Shown: positions 1 through 8,839, counted from the stretch's first letter. The stretch: 64,000 bases of DNA from Rhodopseudomonas palustris HaA2 (GCF_000013365.1 NC_007778.1:2108001-2172000), one strand, 5' to 3'. A program made the numbers and translations. The notes: a model not told the origin generated them from the sequence alone.

Positions 1-1
1 G

Positions 2-244
2 ACGCCGCCGAAGGAAATGCTGGCACGGCGCCCCGACCTGCCGCGCTTCATGGAGGGCGGCCCCGAGAATCCGCTCGGCGCCCGCGCGATGTATCTTGGC
101 TCGTCGCTGTATCGCATCCACGGCTCCAACGAGCCGTGGACGATCGGCACCAACGTCTCGTCCGGCTGCATCCGGATGCGCAACGAGGACGTCATCGACC
201 TCTACGGTCGCGTCAATGTCGGCGCGCGGGTGGTGGTGATCTGA
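2..244 (+). CDS. L,D-transpeptidase (YkuD family), C-terminal part
   Basis: The 5' end lies outside the window; 80 residues remain. They carry the end of a YkuD catalytic domain: the conserved His in RIHGSNEPWTIG and the Ser-x-Gly-Cys-x-Arg motif SSGCIRM, whose Cys is the nucleophile. YkuD enzymes act in the periplasm, making 3-3 peptidoglycan cross-links or attaching lipoproteins. The frame ends in VGARVVVI followed by TGA, and a strong hairpin follows 22 bases later. The family call is firm. Which paralogue it is cannot be said from this fragment. Confidence 0.85.
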   Translation, partial: TPPKEMLARRPDLPRFMEGGPENPLGARAMYLGSSLYRIHGSNEPWTIGTNVSSGCIRMRNEDVIDLYGRVNVGARVVVI

Positions 245-265
245 GCCGCTGCGCCACTCACGACA

Positions 266-289
266 ACGGCCGCCCGTGGGCGGCCGTTT
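266..289. terminator. Intrinsic terminator, probably bidirectional
   Basis: A perfect 10-bp inverted repeat, ACGGCCGCCC (266-275) and GGGCGGCCGT (278-287), ends in TTT on the + strand. It sits between two convergent genes, the L,D-transpeptidase (ends 244) and the DUF2076 gene (ends 319 on the minus strand), so it can serve both. Confidence 0.7.
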
Positions 290-318
290 CAGGTCGGGCT
301 GTGGCGAACCCGGGCGGC

Positions 319-1170
319 TCAGGCGAAGTCGCTGTCGCCGCCGCCGTCGAAATCCGAATCCAGATCCATGTCGTCCTGGTCGTAGCCGGCGTCCGCGACC
401 TGATCGCGATCGCCGTTCGATCCCGGATCCATCGCGCTCTGGCGCGACGAACCGCCGTCGTCGACGCCGCCGCGCTGTGAGCCGATGTCGCCCAGGCCGG
501 CCTGTTGCGCGAGGTTGCCGCCCGAGGACTCGCCGCCCCACGGGCTCTGGGTGCCGCCGCCGAGGCCGGACTGATCGGCCATGCTCTGCTGGCCGCTGCC
601 GCCGCCCATCATGCCGCGGATGCTCGACAGCAGCAGCGAGCCGCCGACCACGCCCGCTGCCGCCGCCGCCGCGGTGCCGAGGAACGATCCACCGCCACCG
701 CCGGCCGGAGAAGGCGCGCCGCCACCGAACGGACCACCGAATCCGCCGCCCTGCTGCGGCGCGTATTGGCCGGGGGAAGGTTGCCCCATCTGCTGCTGAC
801 CCAGCACCTGCCCGGTATTCCAGGCCGGCCGGCCGCCGCCAGTGCCGGGAGGCGGCACGTTCGGGACCGAACTGCGCTGCTGCGGCTGGCTTTGGCCGAA
901 GATCGTATCCCGCATCGTGTCGAGGAAGCCGCCGCCGCGATGGGCCTCGGTTTCGTTCTGGCCTTCCAGTTCCTGGATGCGGTCGTGAGCGCGCTTCAGC
1001 GCCTCGTCCTGCACCAGCACGGTCTGCACCAGCCCATAGATCGCGTTGGGCGCAATCCGCTGGCCCTGGGCGATCGCCGCGGCTGCGTCCGGATCGCGCG
1101 GCGCGGATTCGAGGCGGGCGAGCCTTTCGAACAGATCGTCCACAAGCTGGCGCTCTTGCGGTGTCATGAT
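319..1170 (-). CDS. DUF2076 domain-containing protein
   Basis: A 283-residue protein starting MTPQERQLVDDLFERLARLE, the typical DUF2076 opening. The N-terminal ~80 residues are helical and probably coiled-coil (VLVQDEALKRAHDRIQELE). A Gly/Pro/Gln-rich middle follows, then one Ala/Gly-rich hydrophobic stretch (FLGTAAAAAAGVVGGSLLL) that may enter the membrane, and an Asp-rich acidic tail ending DSDFDGGGDSDFA. The start at 1170 is preferred over an in-frame ATG 18 bases upstream because GAGGGAG lies just before it. DUF2076 proteins have been annotated as periplasmic ligand-binding sensor proteins, but there is no secretion signal here and I assign no function. Confidence 0.8.
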   Translation of the reverse strand: MMTPQERQLVDDLFERLARLESAPRDPDAAAAIAQGQRIAPNAIYGLVQTVLVQDEALKRAHDRIQELEGQNETEAHRGGGFLDTMRDTIFGQSQPQQRSSVPNVPPPGTGGGRPAWNTGQVLGQQQMGQPSPGQYAPQQGGGFGGPFGGGAPSPAGGGGGSFLGTAAAAAAGVVGGSLLLSSIRGMMGGGSGQQSMADQSGLGGGTQSPWGGESSGGNLAQQAGLGDIGSQRGGVDDGGSSRQSAMDPGSNGDRDQVADAGYDQDDMDLDSDFDGGGDSDFA

Positions 1171-1286
1171 GGTCTCCCTCAGGATCATCGTTGCTCCGCG
1201 CGACGCAGCCCGCCGGATGCGGCGCGACGCGCGCGAGTGCTGAAAAATGTAGGGAGCGGGCCGGGCCGCAATAAGTCCCGGGCGGA

Positions 1287-2162
1287 TTAATTTTCGGTAG
1301 GAGAGGGCGAGGCGGCCGGTCGCGCCAGCGTCACATTGTGCTCCGCCAGCAGCGGCAGGAAGCGGTCGCCGGCGAGAAAGGCGTGTTCGCGCTCGCGCTG
1401 ATCGGTGAACGGATCGAGGCTGATCAGCACATCATCGACGAAGCCGGGGTGACACATCACCAGCCCGCCGTCCGGCAGGCCGTCGAGAAACGAGGTCAGG
1501 AGTTTCTCGAAGTCGGTCTCGCGGGAGAAATCATAGGCGCCGGCAAAACCCGGATTGAAGGCGAGGCCGGCTTGCGCCGCGCGTTTGCGGAACGGGGCGC
1601 TCAGCACATCGAGCAGCAATGGTTTCGGCGCGCCGAGCCGCTGCGCCAGCGGCTGCGCCCGGCCGCATTGCCGGACCCAGGCGTGCGGCGCCAGCGCCTG
1701 AACCACGCCGACGAAGGCGTCGCGGACCTGCGGAAACAGCTGCACGTGCTGGTGGCCGTCGACGTAGTCCGGCATCCGCCCGAAGCGTTCGGCGAAGGCT
1801 TCGAGCTGCGCCGTCAATTCGGCGGCGATGACGTGCCGGTCGTGCCGGCGCAACAAGGTGCCGCGCAGCTTGCGGCCGAGCGGCAGGAAGATGCCGCCAT
1901 GCAGCGGGTGGTAGTGCATCGTCAGCGGCGAGAACGGCGCGGTCAGCGTCGCATGCAGGCCGATGGCGCAATCGGGATTGGCCGTGGTCGCATCCAGCAG
2001 CGCGCGGACGTCGGCGCGGCCGATCGCGGGCCCCACCATCATCACCGAGGTGGCGTTGATGCGGCGGCGCTCGATCAGGTCGAGGATGGCGCGGTTGACG
2101 CCGGGGCTGAGGCCGTAATCGTCGGCGCACAGCCAGATCCGCCGCGGCGCCACGGCGCTCAT
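1287..2162 (-). CDS. ChbG/HpnK (YdjC) family carbohydrate deacetylase
   Basis: A 291-residue protein of the YdjC/ChbG/HpnK fold. Visible metal and active-site motifs are LCADDYGLSPGVN (Asp pair near residue 14), GLHATLT and DYVDGHQHVQLFPQVR. Family members remove N-acetyl groups from sugars, e.g. chito-oligosaccharides (ChbG) or hopanoid-linked N-acetylglucosamine (HpnK). The start codon overlaps the stop of the upstream glycosyltransferase gene as ATGA, so the two are translationally coupled. The pair probably transfers and then deacetylates an amino sugar on a lipid or envelope glycan. The substrate is unknown; no other hopanoid genes are nearby. Confidence 0.85.
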   Translation of the reverse strand: MSAVAPRRIWLCADDYGLSPGVNRAILDLIERRRINATSVMMVGPAIGRADVRALLDATTANPDCAIGLHATLTAPFSPLTMHYHPLHGGIFLPLGRKLRGTLLRRHDRHVIAAELTAQLEAFAERFGRMPDYVDGHQHVQLFPQVRDAFVGVVQALAPHAWVRQCGRAQPLAQRLGAPKPLLLDVLSAPFRKRAAQAGLAFNPGFAGAYDFSRETDFEKLLTSFLDGLPDGGLVMCHPGFVDDVLISLDPFTDQREREHAFLAGDRFLPLLAEHNVTLARPAASPSPTEN

Positions 2163-3202
2163 TCGGCGGCGGTCTGCTTGGCCGGGCCGGCGTCGGCGCT
2201 CGGGTCGGATTGCCGGACGCTGTGCTCGGCGACGAAGTAGATCGGCCGCGCCTTCAGCTCGGACAGGATCTTGCCGATGTATTCGCCGACGATGCCGATC
2301 ATCAGTAATTGCACGCCGCCGATCGTCATCATGCCGACCATCAGCGATGGATAGCCGGGCACCGACTTGCCGCCGACCCAGGTCTCCCACAGGATCGACA
2401 GTCCGAACAGGAAGGCGCCGAACGCCAATGCCGCGCCGAGCAGACTGGCGATCCGCAGCGGCGCCACCGAGAACGAGGTCAGGCCTTCGATCGACAGGCC
2501 GATCAGCCGGCCGGCGCTGAAGCTGGTGAAGCCGTGGGTGCGCGGCGCCGGCTCGTAGTCGACCCGGAACTGCTTGAAGCCGATCCAGCTCGCCAGCCCC
2601 TTGAAGAAGCGGTTGCGCTCGGGGAGCAGCTTCAATGCGGTCGCCGCGCGCGGCGACAGCAGGCGGAAATCGCCGGCGTCTTCCGGGATCTTCTGCCGCG
2701 CGCCCCAATTGATCATCGCGTAGAAGCCGCGTACCGCGGCGCGGCGCAGCGCCGGCTCGTTGTCGCGATGCGCCTTGGCGGTGTAGACGACGTCGTAGCC
2801 GTCGTCGATCCAGTGCGACACCAGCGTCTCGACCAGCTCCGGCGCGTGCTGGCCGTCGCCGTCCATGAACAGCACGGCGCCGCGGCGGGCATGATCGAGG
2901 CCGGCGAGCAGGGCGGCTTCCTTGCCGAAATTGCGCGACAGCGACACCACCTGCACGTCGATGCCGACGGCGGGAAGATCGCGGGCGATGCTCAACGTCG
3001 CATCGGCGCTGCCGTCGTCGACATAGACGACCTCGCAGGCGAGCCCATAGCGCTGCCGCAGCGTGGCCGCGAGCGTCGTGAGCCGGTCGTGCAGCGCCGG
3101 CAATCCGGCGGCCTCGTTGAACGCCGGAACGACGATCGACAGTCCCAGCGCGACGGAACTCGCACCGGCATTCAGGCCTGACAGGTCGTTCCCCAGTCTC
3201 AT
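2159..3202 (-). CDS. Family 2 glycosyltransferase, membrane-anchored (DPM1/GtrB/ArnC-like)
   Basis: A 347-residue GT2 enzyme. The catalytic GT-A domain shows SIVVPAFNEAAGLP, VYVDDGSADAT, LSRNFGKEAALLAGL and the DXD-like MDGDGQHAPE. After about residue 230 come two transmembrane helices (around IASLLGAALAFGAFLFGL and MTIGGVQLLMIGIVGEYIG), the usual layout of enzymes that load a sugar onto undecaprenyl phosphate at the cytoplasmic face. It is coupled to the downstream YdjC-type deacetylase gene by a 4-base overlap. The sugar cannot be told from sequence, and there is no flippase or GT-C partner beside it. Confidence 0.88.
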   Translation of the reverse strand: MRLGNDLSGLNAGASSVALGLSIVVPAFNEAAGLPALHDRLTTLAATLRQRYGLACEVVYVDDGSADATLSIARDLPAVGIDVQVVSLSRNFGKEAALLAGLDHARRGAVLFMDGDGQHAPELVETLVSHWIDDGYDVVYTAKAHRDNEPALRRAAVRGFYAMINWGARQKIPEDAGDFRLLSPRAATALKLLPERNRFFKGLASWIGFKQFRVDYEPAPRTHGFTSFSAGRLIGLSIEGLTSFSVAPLRIASLLGAALAFGAFLFGLSILWETWVGGKSVPGYPSLMVGMMTIGGVQLLMIGIVGEYIGKILSELKARPIYFVAEHSVRQSDPSADAGPAKQTAAE

Positions 3203-3307
3203 CGGTCGGTCCCGGCTTCGCTTGCTGCGTTGTTAGTTCCGCACCGTGCCCGCGATCAGATGCGGCGTCGGCACTGTCGCGATGCCGGGCGGAACCATAA
3301 CCAAGTA

Positions 3308-4285
3308 TTATTGCCGCAGGAATGCTGCAAGTTTGCTGAACAGCGGATTGTCCTTGTCGAACACGTAGTCGAGCGAGGCGACCGACACCGTGTCGGCGCC
3401 GTGCTCGCGCAGGAAGCTGCCGAGCCCGTAGATCTGCGCTGGCGGGCAGTGCAGCGTCAGCATCCCCGAGGAGGTCGGGCCGCCGAACGGCGACACCACG
3501 CCGAACCGCTTGTGCGCCTCGGCGAGCAGCGCCTCGTTGCAGCCCGCGAAGCGGGTGCGGACTTCCTTGTACTTGCTGGCGCGGGCACGCGAGGCAATCT
3601 GGTCGAGGATGACGCGCGCTGTCTCCCGCACCTCGTCCGACCAATCGGCGTCGCGCGAGGCGACCAGATTGGCCTGGCTGCGCAGCATGATTCCGTCGTC
3701 GAGCACCTTGAGGCCGTTGGCGGCGAGCGTCGCGCCGGTGGTGGTGATGTCGACGATCATCTCGGCGGTGCCGACTGCGGGCGCGCCCTCGGTGGCGCCG
3801 GCGCTCTCGACGATGCGGTAGTCGACGACATTGTGCTGGGCGAAGAAGCCGCGCGTCAGGTTGATGTATTTGGTCGCGACCCGCATCCTTCGATTGTGCT
3901 GGGCGCGAAAGCCGGTGGTGACGTCGTCGAGATCCGCCATGGTGCGGACGTCGATCCAGGCCTGCGGCACCGCGACCACCACATTGGCGTAGCCGAAGCC
4001 GAGCCCGTCGATCAGCAGCACGCGGCGGTCGGCGTCGGCAATGCTCTCGCGCAGCAGATCCTCGCCGGTGACGCCGAAATGCACCGAGCCGCGCGCCAGA
4101 TTGGCGGCGATCTCGCTGGCCGACAGATAGGCGACCTCGACATTGTCGAGGCCCGCGATGGTGCCGCGATAGTCGCGGGCGCCGCCGGGCTTCGACAGCG
4201 CCAGGCCGGCGCGGGCGAAGAAGGCTTCGGCGTTTTCCTGCAGGCGGCCCTTGGAGGGGACCGCAAGAACGAACGGTGCGGTCAT
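3308..4285 (-). CDS. hisG: ATP phosphoribosyltransferase, catalytic subunit HisG
   Basis: Catalyses the first step of histidine biosynthesis, condensing ATP and PRPP. The 325-residue protein opens [19 protein letters not shown] and contains the HisG signature region [22 protein letters not shown] and the PRPP-binding segment [18 protein letters not shown]. Its start overlaps the hisZ stop by 4 bases, so the two subunits are coupled. It is much longer than the ~210-residue short HisG that normally partners HisZ: the C-terminal ~75 residues (from about FGVVSPFGG) resemble a long-form regulatory domain. Confidence 0.95.
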   Translation of the reverse strand: MTAPFVLAVPSKGRLQENAEAFFARAGLALSKPGGARDYRGTIAGLDNVEVAYLSASEIAANLARGSVHFGVTGEDLLRESIADADRRVLLIDGLGFGYANVVVAVPQAWIDVRTMADLDDVTTGFRAQHNRRMRVATKYINLTRGFFAQHNVVDYRIVESAGATEGAPAVGTAEMIVDITTTGATLAANGLKVLDDGIMLRSQANLVASRDADWSDEVRETARVILDQIASRARASKYKEVRTRFAGCNEALLAEAHKRFGVVSPFGGPTSSGMLTLHCPPAQIYGLGSFLREHGADTVSVASLDYVFDKDNPLFSKLAAFLRQ

Positions 4286-5439
4286 GACGCGCTCCCAATG
4301 TTGGCGGGGCCGGACTGCGTCATCGCCTCGATCCAGATCGAGAACCCGACCGCGGGGATCGGGGCGCTCGCGCCGAGCTGGCTCATCAGCCCGTCATAGC
4401 GGCCGCCGGCGACCAGCGGATCGTCGCCATTGCCGGCGCGGTGCAGCTCGAATTCGAAGCCGGTGTAGTAATCGACGCCGCGGCCGAACGAGGTCGAGAA
4501 CCGGGTCTTCGTCAGGTCGATGCCGCGCGCCGCCATGAAGCCGATCCGGCTCTCGAACTGATCGATCGCCGCATCGATCGCGAGCTGAGCGTCGGCGGCG
4601 AGCGCGCGAAGCTGCGTCAGCGCGTCCTGCGGAGCGCCACTGATGGCGAGAAAGCGCTTGATCTTCTGCAGCGCGTCGCGCGGCAGGGCGCCGCTCTTCA
4701 GCGTCGACTGTTCGAGGAAGCGGTCGGCGATCTCGGAGACCGCGCGACCGCCGAGCGTCGTGGCGCCGGCGATCGACATCAGGTCGGTGACCAGCGCCAG
4801 CGCCGCCTTGCGGTCGGAGCCGGCCAGCGCCGCCAGCACGCCTTCGTATTCGTTGGCGCTGGAGGTCGCGAGCGTCAGCCGTTCGATGTCCTGCGCCAGG
4901 CTGGCCTGGCGGTTGAAATCCTTCATCAGCCGCCGCCGCCACACCGGATACAGCCCGAGCGCATCGATCAGCGCCGAGAACAGCGCGACGTCGCCGGTGC
5001 GGATGTCGACCTCACCGAGGCCGAACGCGCTGGTGGCTTCCAGCCCGAGCGCCAACATTTCGGCATCCGCGGCGGCGCGGTCCTGGCGGCCGAAGGATTC
5101 GATGCCGGCCTGCAGGAATTCGCTCGGCTTGCCGCCGCGCTGGCGGAACACCGGGCCGAGATAGCAGAACCCGGCCGGCTCGCCGGCGATAGCCGAGGCG
5201 AGATAGTCGCGCGCGACGGGAATCGTCAGGTCGGGGCGCAGGCACAGCTCTTCGCCGCTGGAATCGGTGGTGAGATAGAGGCTCTTGCGGATGTCCTCGC
5301 CGGAGAGGTCGAGGAACGGGTCGGCCGGCTGCAGGATCGCCGGCTCGGCCCGGACATAGCCGGCCTGGCCGAAGGATTGCAGCAGCGCCTCCGCCCACTC
5401 GGCGGATCCGGTCGCGCGAGCGGCGGCGGTCTTGGTCAT
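4282..5439 (-). CDS. hisZ: ATP phosphoribosyltransferase regulatory subunit HisZ
   Basis: A 385-residue class II aminoacyl-tRNA-synthetase-like protein that lacks synthetase activity and forms a hetero-oligomer with HisG. Histidyl-tRNA synthetase-like landmarks are visible: [34 protein letters not shown] (motif 2 type) and [10 protein letters not shown] near the C terminus. It is first in a two-gene hisZ-hisG unit. The ATG at 5439 is the only convincing start. No attenuator was recognised in the 130 bases upstream. Confidence 0.95.
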   Translation of the reverse strand: MTKTAAARATGSAEWAEALLQSFGQAGYVRAEPAILQPADPFLDLSGEDIRKSLYLTTDSSGEELCLRPDLTIPVARDYLASAIAGEPAGFCYLGPVFRQRGGKPSEFLQAGIESFGRQDRAAADAEMLALGLEATSAFGLGEVDIRTGDVALFSALIDALGLYPVWRRRLMKDFNRQASLAQDIERLTLATSSANEYEGVLAALAGSDRKAALALVTDLMSIAGATTLGGRAVSEIADRFLEQSTLKSGALPRDALQKIKRFLAISGAPQDALTQLRALAADAQLAIDAAIDQFESRIGFMAARGIDLTKTRFSTSFGRGVDYYTGFEFELHRAGNGDDPLVAGGRYDGLMSQLGASAPIPAVGFSIWIEAMTQSGPANIGSAS

Positions 5440-5571
5440 GGTCGAATTTCCAGCAGTCCCGGGCAGGGAAGGGGCAAAGGGTTGTCGGCGCAGCCCTTAA
5501 CACGGCCGAATGACAGTTTCGACCGTCATTCAAGAGATGCGTCAAGGCCATCCGGCCGATCCGCGAACGGC

Positions 5572-6327
5572 CTATTGGCCGGTCCAGTCCCCCGCCACCG
5601 CCTGCACCAGCGCCAGGGCCGCGACCGCGGCGGTGTCGGCGCGCATGATGCGGGGGCCGAGCGCCAGCCGCAGGATGTTCGGCTGGCGCAGCAAAACGTC
5701 GCGCTCGTCGGCGGCAAAGCCGCCTTCCGGGCCGACCAGAAGGTCGATTCCCTGCGCCGCCGCGGGGCGGGCGCCCTGCAGCGCGGCCACCGGATCGGCG
5801 ACCTCGGCGTCCTCGTCGCAGAACACCAGCAGGCGACCGCTTTCGGCCCGGGTCTCGAGCCAGCGCTCCAGCGCGACCGGTTCCTCGACACCGGCGAGGC
5901 TGAGGATGCCGCACTGCTCGGCCGCCTCGATCACATTGGCGCGCATCCGCTCGGTATTCAGCCGGTGCACCTGGGTGTGCCGCGTCAGCACCGGCTGCAG
6001 CCGCCCGGCGCCCATTTCGACGGCTTTCTGGGCCATATAATCCAGCCGGGCGTGTTTCAGCGGCGCAAACGCATAGGTCAGGTCGGGCAGGCGGTCCTGC
6101 GGCCGGGTTTGTTCGGCGACCTCGAGTTCCTCCGGCCGCTTACGGCCGGCGAGCACGGCGCGCCACTCGCCGTCGCGGCCGTTGAAGGCCAGCACCGGCG
6201 CACCGGAACTGAGCCGCAGCACATTGCCGAGATAATTGCTCTGGTCGCGGTTCAGCGGTACCCGCGCACCGGCGACGAGCGCAGCGTCGAGAAAGAGGCG
6301 GGGACTTCGGAATTCGTATCGGGACAT
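5572..6327 (-). CDS. rsmE: 16S rRNA m3U1498 methyltransferase RsmE
   Basis: A 251-residue SPOUT-class methyltransferase. The N-terminal PUA-like domain begins MSRYEFRSPRLFLDA. The C-terminal SPOUT knot shows DLLVGPEGGFAADE and LALGPRIMRADTAAVAAL, the S-adenosylmethionine-binding loops of RsmE. It methylates U1498 in the 30S decoding region. It stands alone, running toward hisZ, with a 206-base gap on the other side before the divergent exported-protein gene. Confidence 0.93.
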   Translation of the reverse strand: MSRYEFRSPRLFLDAALVAGARVPLNRDQSNYLGNVLRLSSGAPVLAFNGRDGEWRAVLAGRKRPEELEVAEQTRPQDRLPDLTYAFAPLKHARLDYMAQKAVEMGAGRLQPVLTRHTQVHRLNTERMRANVIEAAEQCGILSLAGVEEPVALERWLETRAESGRLLVFCDEDAEVADPVAALQGARPAAAQGIDLLVGPEGGFAADERDVLLRQPNILRLALGPRIMRADTAAVAALALVQAVAGDWTGQ

Positions 6328-6533
6328 GGGATCGCTTCCAGTGACCGGCTTTTAGTCCAAAGGTCCAGCAAAATCAGCAGGTAAACGTGGCGAACCGCCG
6401 CGCTGCCGCCCTATTCCACGGGTTGTTAAGGGCATTCGGGAATCGTAAAAGGCCGAGGCGACGACAGCATCGTCGCAGTTGAAGGGCGTTTGGGGATTCT
6501 TGGGACCATCGAACCTTTGCCGGAGGAGCAGCC

Positions 6534-7253
6534 TTGATCATCCGACGTTTGATTGTGCCGACGGTCGCCGCCGTCTTCACTTTGCACGCCATGCAGGCGA
6601 ATGCGCAAAGCGCGTTTCCCGCGCCATTGCCGAACCAGGCGTCCACGCCCGCCCAGTCGACGTCCTCGACGTCGGCCTTTCCGGCGCCGCTGCCGAACCA
6701 GTCGGGCGCGGCCGCGGCTCAGCCGTCACCGTTCCCGCCCGTGAGCGGCGGCGCATTCGGCGCCGGCGCAGCACCGCTGGCCGGTGGTGGCGGCGGCTTC
6801 GCTCCGCCCCCCCAGGCCGCGCCGGTGGGACAGCAGGCCGGCGGAGAGGCCTGCATGAACGATTTCCTCAAGCTGCGCGAGGAGGCCGAGAAGCGCGGCG
6901 CCGCGATTCAGGCCGCCGGCAAGCGCAAGGCTCCGGCATCGGAGGCCTGCAAGCTGATCATGGCTTTCGCGGCATCCGAAACCAAGATGATCAACTATGT
7001 GGTCACCAACTCGAAGAAATGCGGCATTCCGGGCGAGATCGCCGACCAGCTCAGGAAGGGCCACCAGAACACCACGGGCATGCAGAAGAAGGTCTGTGAT
7101 ATCGCATCCCAGCAGCAACAGCGTGGCCCGGCCGGCCCGAGCCTCGCCGACGTGCTCGGCTCGTCCACAGCGGCGCCCGAGGTGAATACGTCGGCCAAGA
7201 AATACGGTGGCACCACCTTCGACACGCTGAACGGCAACGTGCTGCAGAGATGA
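6534..7253 (+). CDS. Hypothetical secreted protein with four cysteines
   Basis: A 239-residue protein with a clear signal peptide (IVPTVAAVFTLHAMQANAQS, cleavage expected after ANA). A low-complexity Pro/Ala/Gly segment follows to about residue 100 with two copies of FPAPLPNQ. The helical domain at residues ~105-190 contains four Cys (EACMND, EACKLI, KKCGIP, KVCDIA), suited to two disulfides in the periplasm. The start is TTG, chosen because GGAGGAG lies 5-11 bases upstream and no ATG fits. The gene overlaps ubiA by 4 bases (ATGA). I do not recognise the family. Confidence 0.75.
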   Translation: MIIRRLIVPTVAAVFTLHAMQANAQSAFPAPLPNQASTPAQSTSSTSAFPAPLPNQSGAAAAQPSPFPPVSGGAFGAGAAPLAGGGGGFAPPPQAAPVGQQAGGEACMNDFLKLREEAEKRGAAIQAAGKRKAPASEACKLIMAFAASETKMINYVVTNSKKCGIPGEIADQLRKGHQNTTGMQKKVCDIASQQQQRGPAGPSLADVLGSSTAAPEVNTSAKKYGGTTFDTLNGNVLQR

Positions 7254-8200
7254 CCGGCGTCCCGATCAGCGGCGCGACGGCGCCGGTTGCCGACTCGACC
7301 GGCAACTGGGTCGACCGCCACGCGCCGGAATGGTCGCGGCCTTATCTCCGCCTCGCCCGGTTCGATCGTCCGATCGGTTCCTGGCTGCTGCTGATGCCAT
7401 GCTGGTGGTCGGCGGCGCTGGCGGCCGGCATGGCCAAGGAGCTCGGCCAACTGCCGCTGTTCTGCGCGCTGTTCTTCGTCGGCGCCTTCGTGATGCGCGG
7501 CGCCGGCTGCACCTGGAACGACATCACCGACCGCGATCTCGACGGCAAGGTCGAGCGCACCCGGTCGCGGCCGATCCCGGCCGGCCAGGTCACCGCCAAG
7601 CAGGCCGCCGCCTTCATGGTGACGCTGTCCTTCATCGGCCTTGCGGTTCTTCTGCAGTTCAACAATTTCACCATCGCGACCGGCATCGCCTCGTTGATCA
7701 TCGTCGCCGCCTATCCGTTCATGAAGCGGATCACCTACTGGCCGCAGATCGTGCTCGGGCTCGCGTTCTCGTGGGGCGCGCTGATGGGCTTCGCCGGCAC
7801 GTTCGCGCGGCTCGATCTGGTGGCGTTCGTGCTCTATGCCGGCTCGATCGCCTGGGTGGTCGGCTACGACACGATCTACGCGCATCAGGACGCCGAGGAC
7901 GATCTGATGATCGGCATCAAGTCCACCGCGCTGCTGTTCGGCGACCGGACCCACGCCGCGCTGCTGGTTCTCTACGGCCTCGCGGTGACGCTGCTCGGCA
8001 CCGCCTTGCTGCTGGCGGACTCCGGCTGGTTCGGCTGGATCGGGCTCGCCGCCTTCACGGTGCATCTGGTGTCGCAGATCGTCCGGCTCGACATCCACGA
8101 CAGCCCGCTGTGCCTGAAGCTGTTCAAGTCCAATCGCGACGCCGGCCTGTTGCTGTTCATCGGCCTGGCATGCGATGCCGTCGCCCGGACGATGACCTGA
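7250..8200 (+). CDS. ubiA: 4-hydroxybenzoate polyprenyltransferase UbiA
   Basis: A 316-residue integral membrane prenyltransferase of ubiquinone synthesis that attaches the isoprenoid tail to 4-hydroxybenzoate. Both Asp-rich Mg-diphosphate motifs are present: NDITDRDLDGKVERTRSRP (near residue 87) and YDTIYAHQDAEDD (near 208). About eight hydrophobic helices are visible. It is translationally coupled to the upstream exported-protein gene and followed by a strong terminator, so the two probably form one operon. Confidence 0.95.
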   Translation: MTGVPISGATAPVADSTGNWVDRHAPEWSRPYLRLARFDRPIGSWLLLMPCWWSAALAAGMAKELGQLPLFCALFFVGAFVMRGAGCTWNDITDRDLDGKVERTRSRPIPAGQVTAKQAAAFMVTLSFIGLAVLLQFNNFTIATGIASLIIVAAYPFMKRITYWPQIVLGLAFSWGALMGFAGTFARLDLVAFVLYAGSIAWVVGYDTIYAHQDAEDDLMIGIKSTALLFGDRTHAALLVLYGLAVTLLGTALLLADSGWFGWIGLAAFTVHLVSQIVRLDIHDSPLCLKLFKSNRDAGLLLFIGLACDAVARTMT

Positions 8201-8206
8201 CGGCCG

Positions 8207-8240
8207 GCTGGCGCAAGCCTGCGCCAGCGGTTTGATTTTG
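8207..8240 (+). terminator. Intrinsic terminator after ubiA
   Basis: A perfect 9-bp stem, GCTGGCGCA (8207-8215) and TGCGCCAGC (8220-8228), has a 4-base loop and is followed by a T-rich run GGTTTGATTTTG. It lies six bases after the ubiA stop. The T-rich run overlaps the FNR/FixK-type box that serves the next gene. Confidence 0.7.
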
Positions 8241-8245
8241 ATCAA
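8232..8245 (+). promoter_or_regulatory. FNR/FixK-type operator TTGAT-N4-ATCAA
   Basis: TTGAT TTTG ATCAA is a perfect match to the FNR/FixK half-site consensus. Its centre is at 8238.5. A class II activator site at -41.5 would put transcription start near 8280, about 29 bases before the favoured ATG at 8309. This suggests that the downstream membrane protein is induced at low oxygen. Confidence 0.65.
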
Positions 8246-8308
8246 TTCCGACCAGTCGGGCACCGGCCAGATCGGGCCTCGATGCTCGCGCAGCAAGGGC
8301 CGACCAAC

Positions 8309-8803
8309 ATGAACATGACGCACTACATGGAATTGCTGGCGAACAACCAGCCGTGGAACCTGCTGCTGTTCATGGCGATCCCGATCGTGCTCGCCGAGAC
8401 GATCGCGGTCACCGAGCTGTATCTGCTCTACACCCGTAACTATCACGGTCCGGCGCGGGCCTTGAACCGGGTCTGCAGCATCCTGGTCGGGTTCTATTTC
8501 GCCGGCGTGTTCGTCTATCTGCTGACCACCGCCGTGGTGCCGATCACCGCGGACAACGCCTGGCGCGGCATCGCCGACATCGTCGCGGTCGGGTTCTACC
8601 TGCTCGGCGTCGTGCCGCTGGTCGGGCTGGCGCTGGTCGATCTCAACATCATCGGCAAGAACCGCGACGCCCACGGCAAGATGGGGATCCATGCGAGCTT
8701 CGTCGCGATCTTCCTGATCGTCGGCCACATCGCGATGATCTTCGGCATGATGGACCCCGCCGTGCTCGGTGGCGGAATCGCCGGGAACGTTCATCACCAC
8801 TGA
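8309..8803 (+). CDS. Uncharacterised four-helix inner-membrane protein, probably oxygen-regulated
   Basis: A 164-residue protein starting MNMTHYMELLANNQ. Four hydrophobic segments are visible: around FMAIPIVLAETIAVTELYLL, SILVGFYFAGVFVYLL, IVAVGFYLLGVVPLVGLAL and FVAIFLIVGHIAMIFGMM. The end is His-rich (GNVHHH). An in-frame ATG at 8282 would add nine residues. The start at 8309 is favoured because the FixK-type box upstream predicts transcription from near 8280 and AAGGGC precedes the later ATG. I do not know its function; similar short proteins occur in related genomes. Confidence 0.7.
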   Translation: MNMTHYMELLANNQPWNLLLFMAIPIVLAETIAVTELYLLYTRNYHGPARALNRVCSILVGFYFAGVFVYLLTTAVVPITADNAWRGIADIVAVGFYLLGVVPLVGLALVDLNIIGKNRDAHGKMGIHASFVAIFLIVGHIAMIFGMMDPAVLGGGIAGNVHHH

Positions 8804-8839
8804 CCGGCCAGCCATCGCTCGCGGCAGCGGAAGGGCTGT

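Noticed and set aside
1287-4298. A 1003-codon open frame that contains the YdjC-type deacetylase and continues upstream across the glycosyltransferase and hisG genes
   Set aside because: Only the part from 2162 down resembles a protein family. The rest is an Arg/Ala-rich out-of-frame reading of GT2 and hisG, which are clearly coded in other frames.
5508-5531. Inverted repeat GAATGAC...GTCATTC considered as a terminator after rsmE
   Set aside because: The stem is only 7 bp with a 10-base loop and no T-run on the minus strand. I cannot support it as a terminator.
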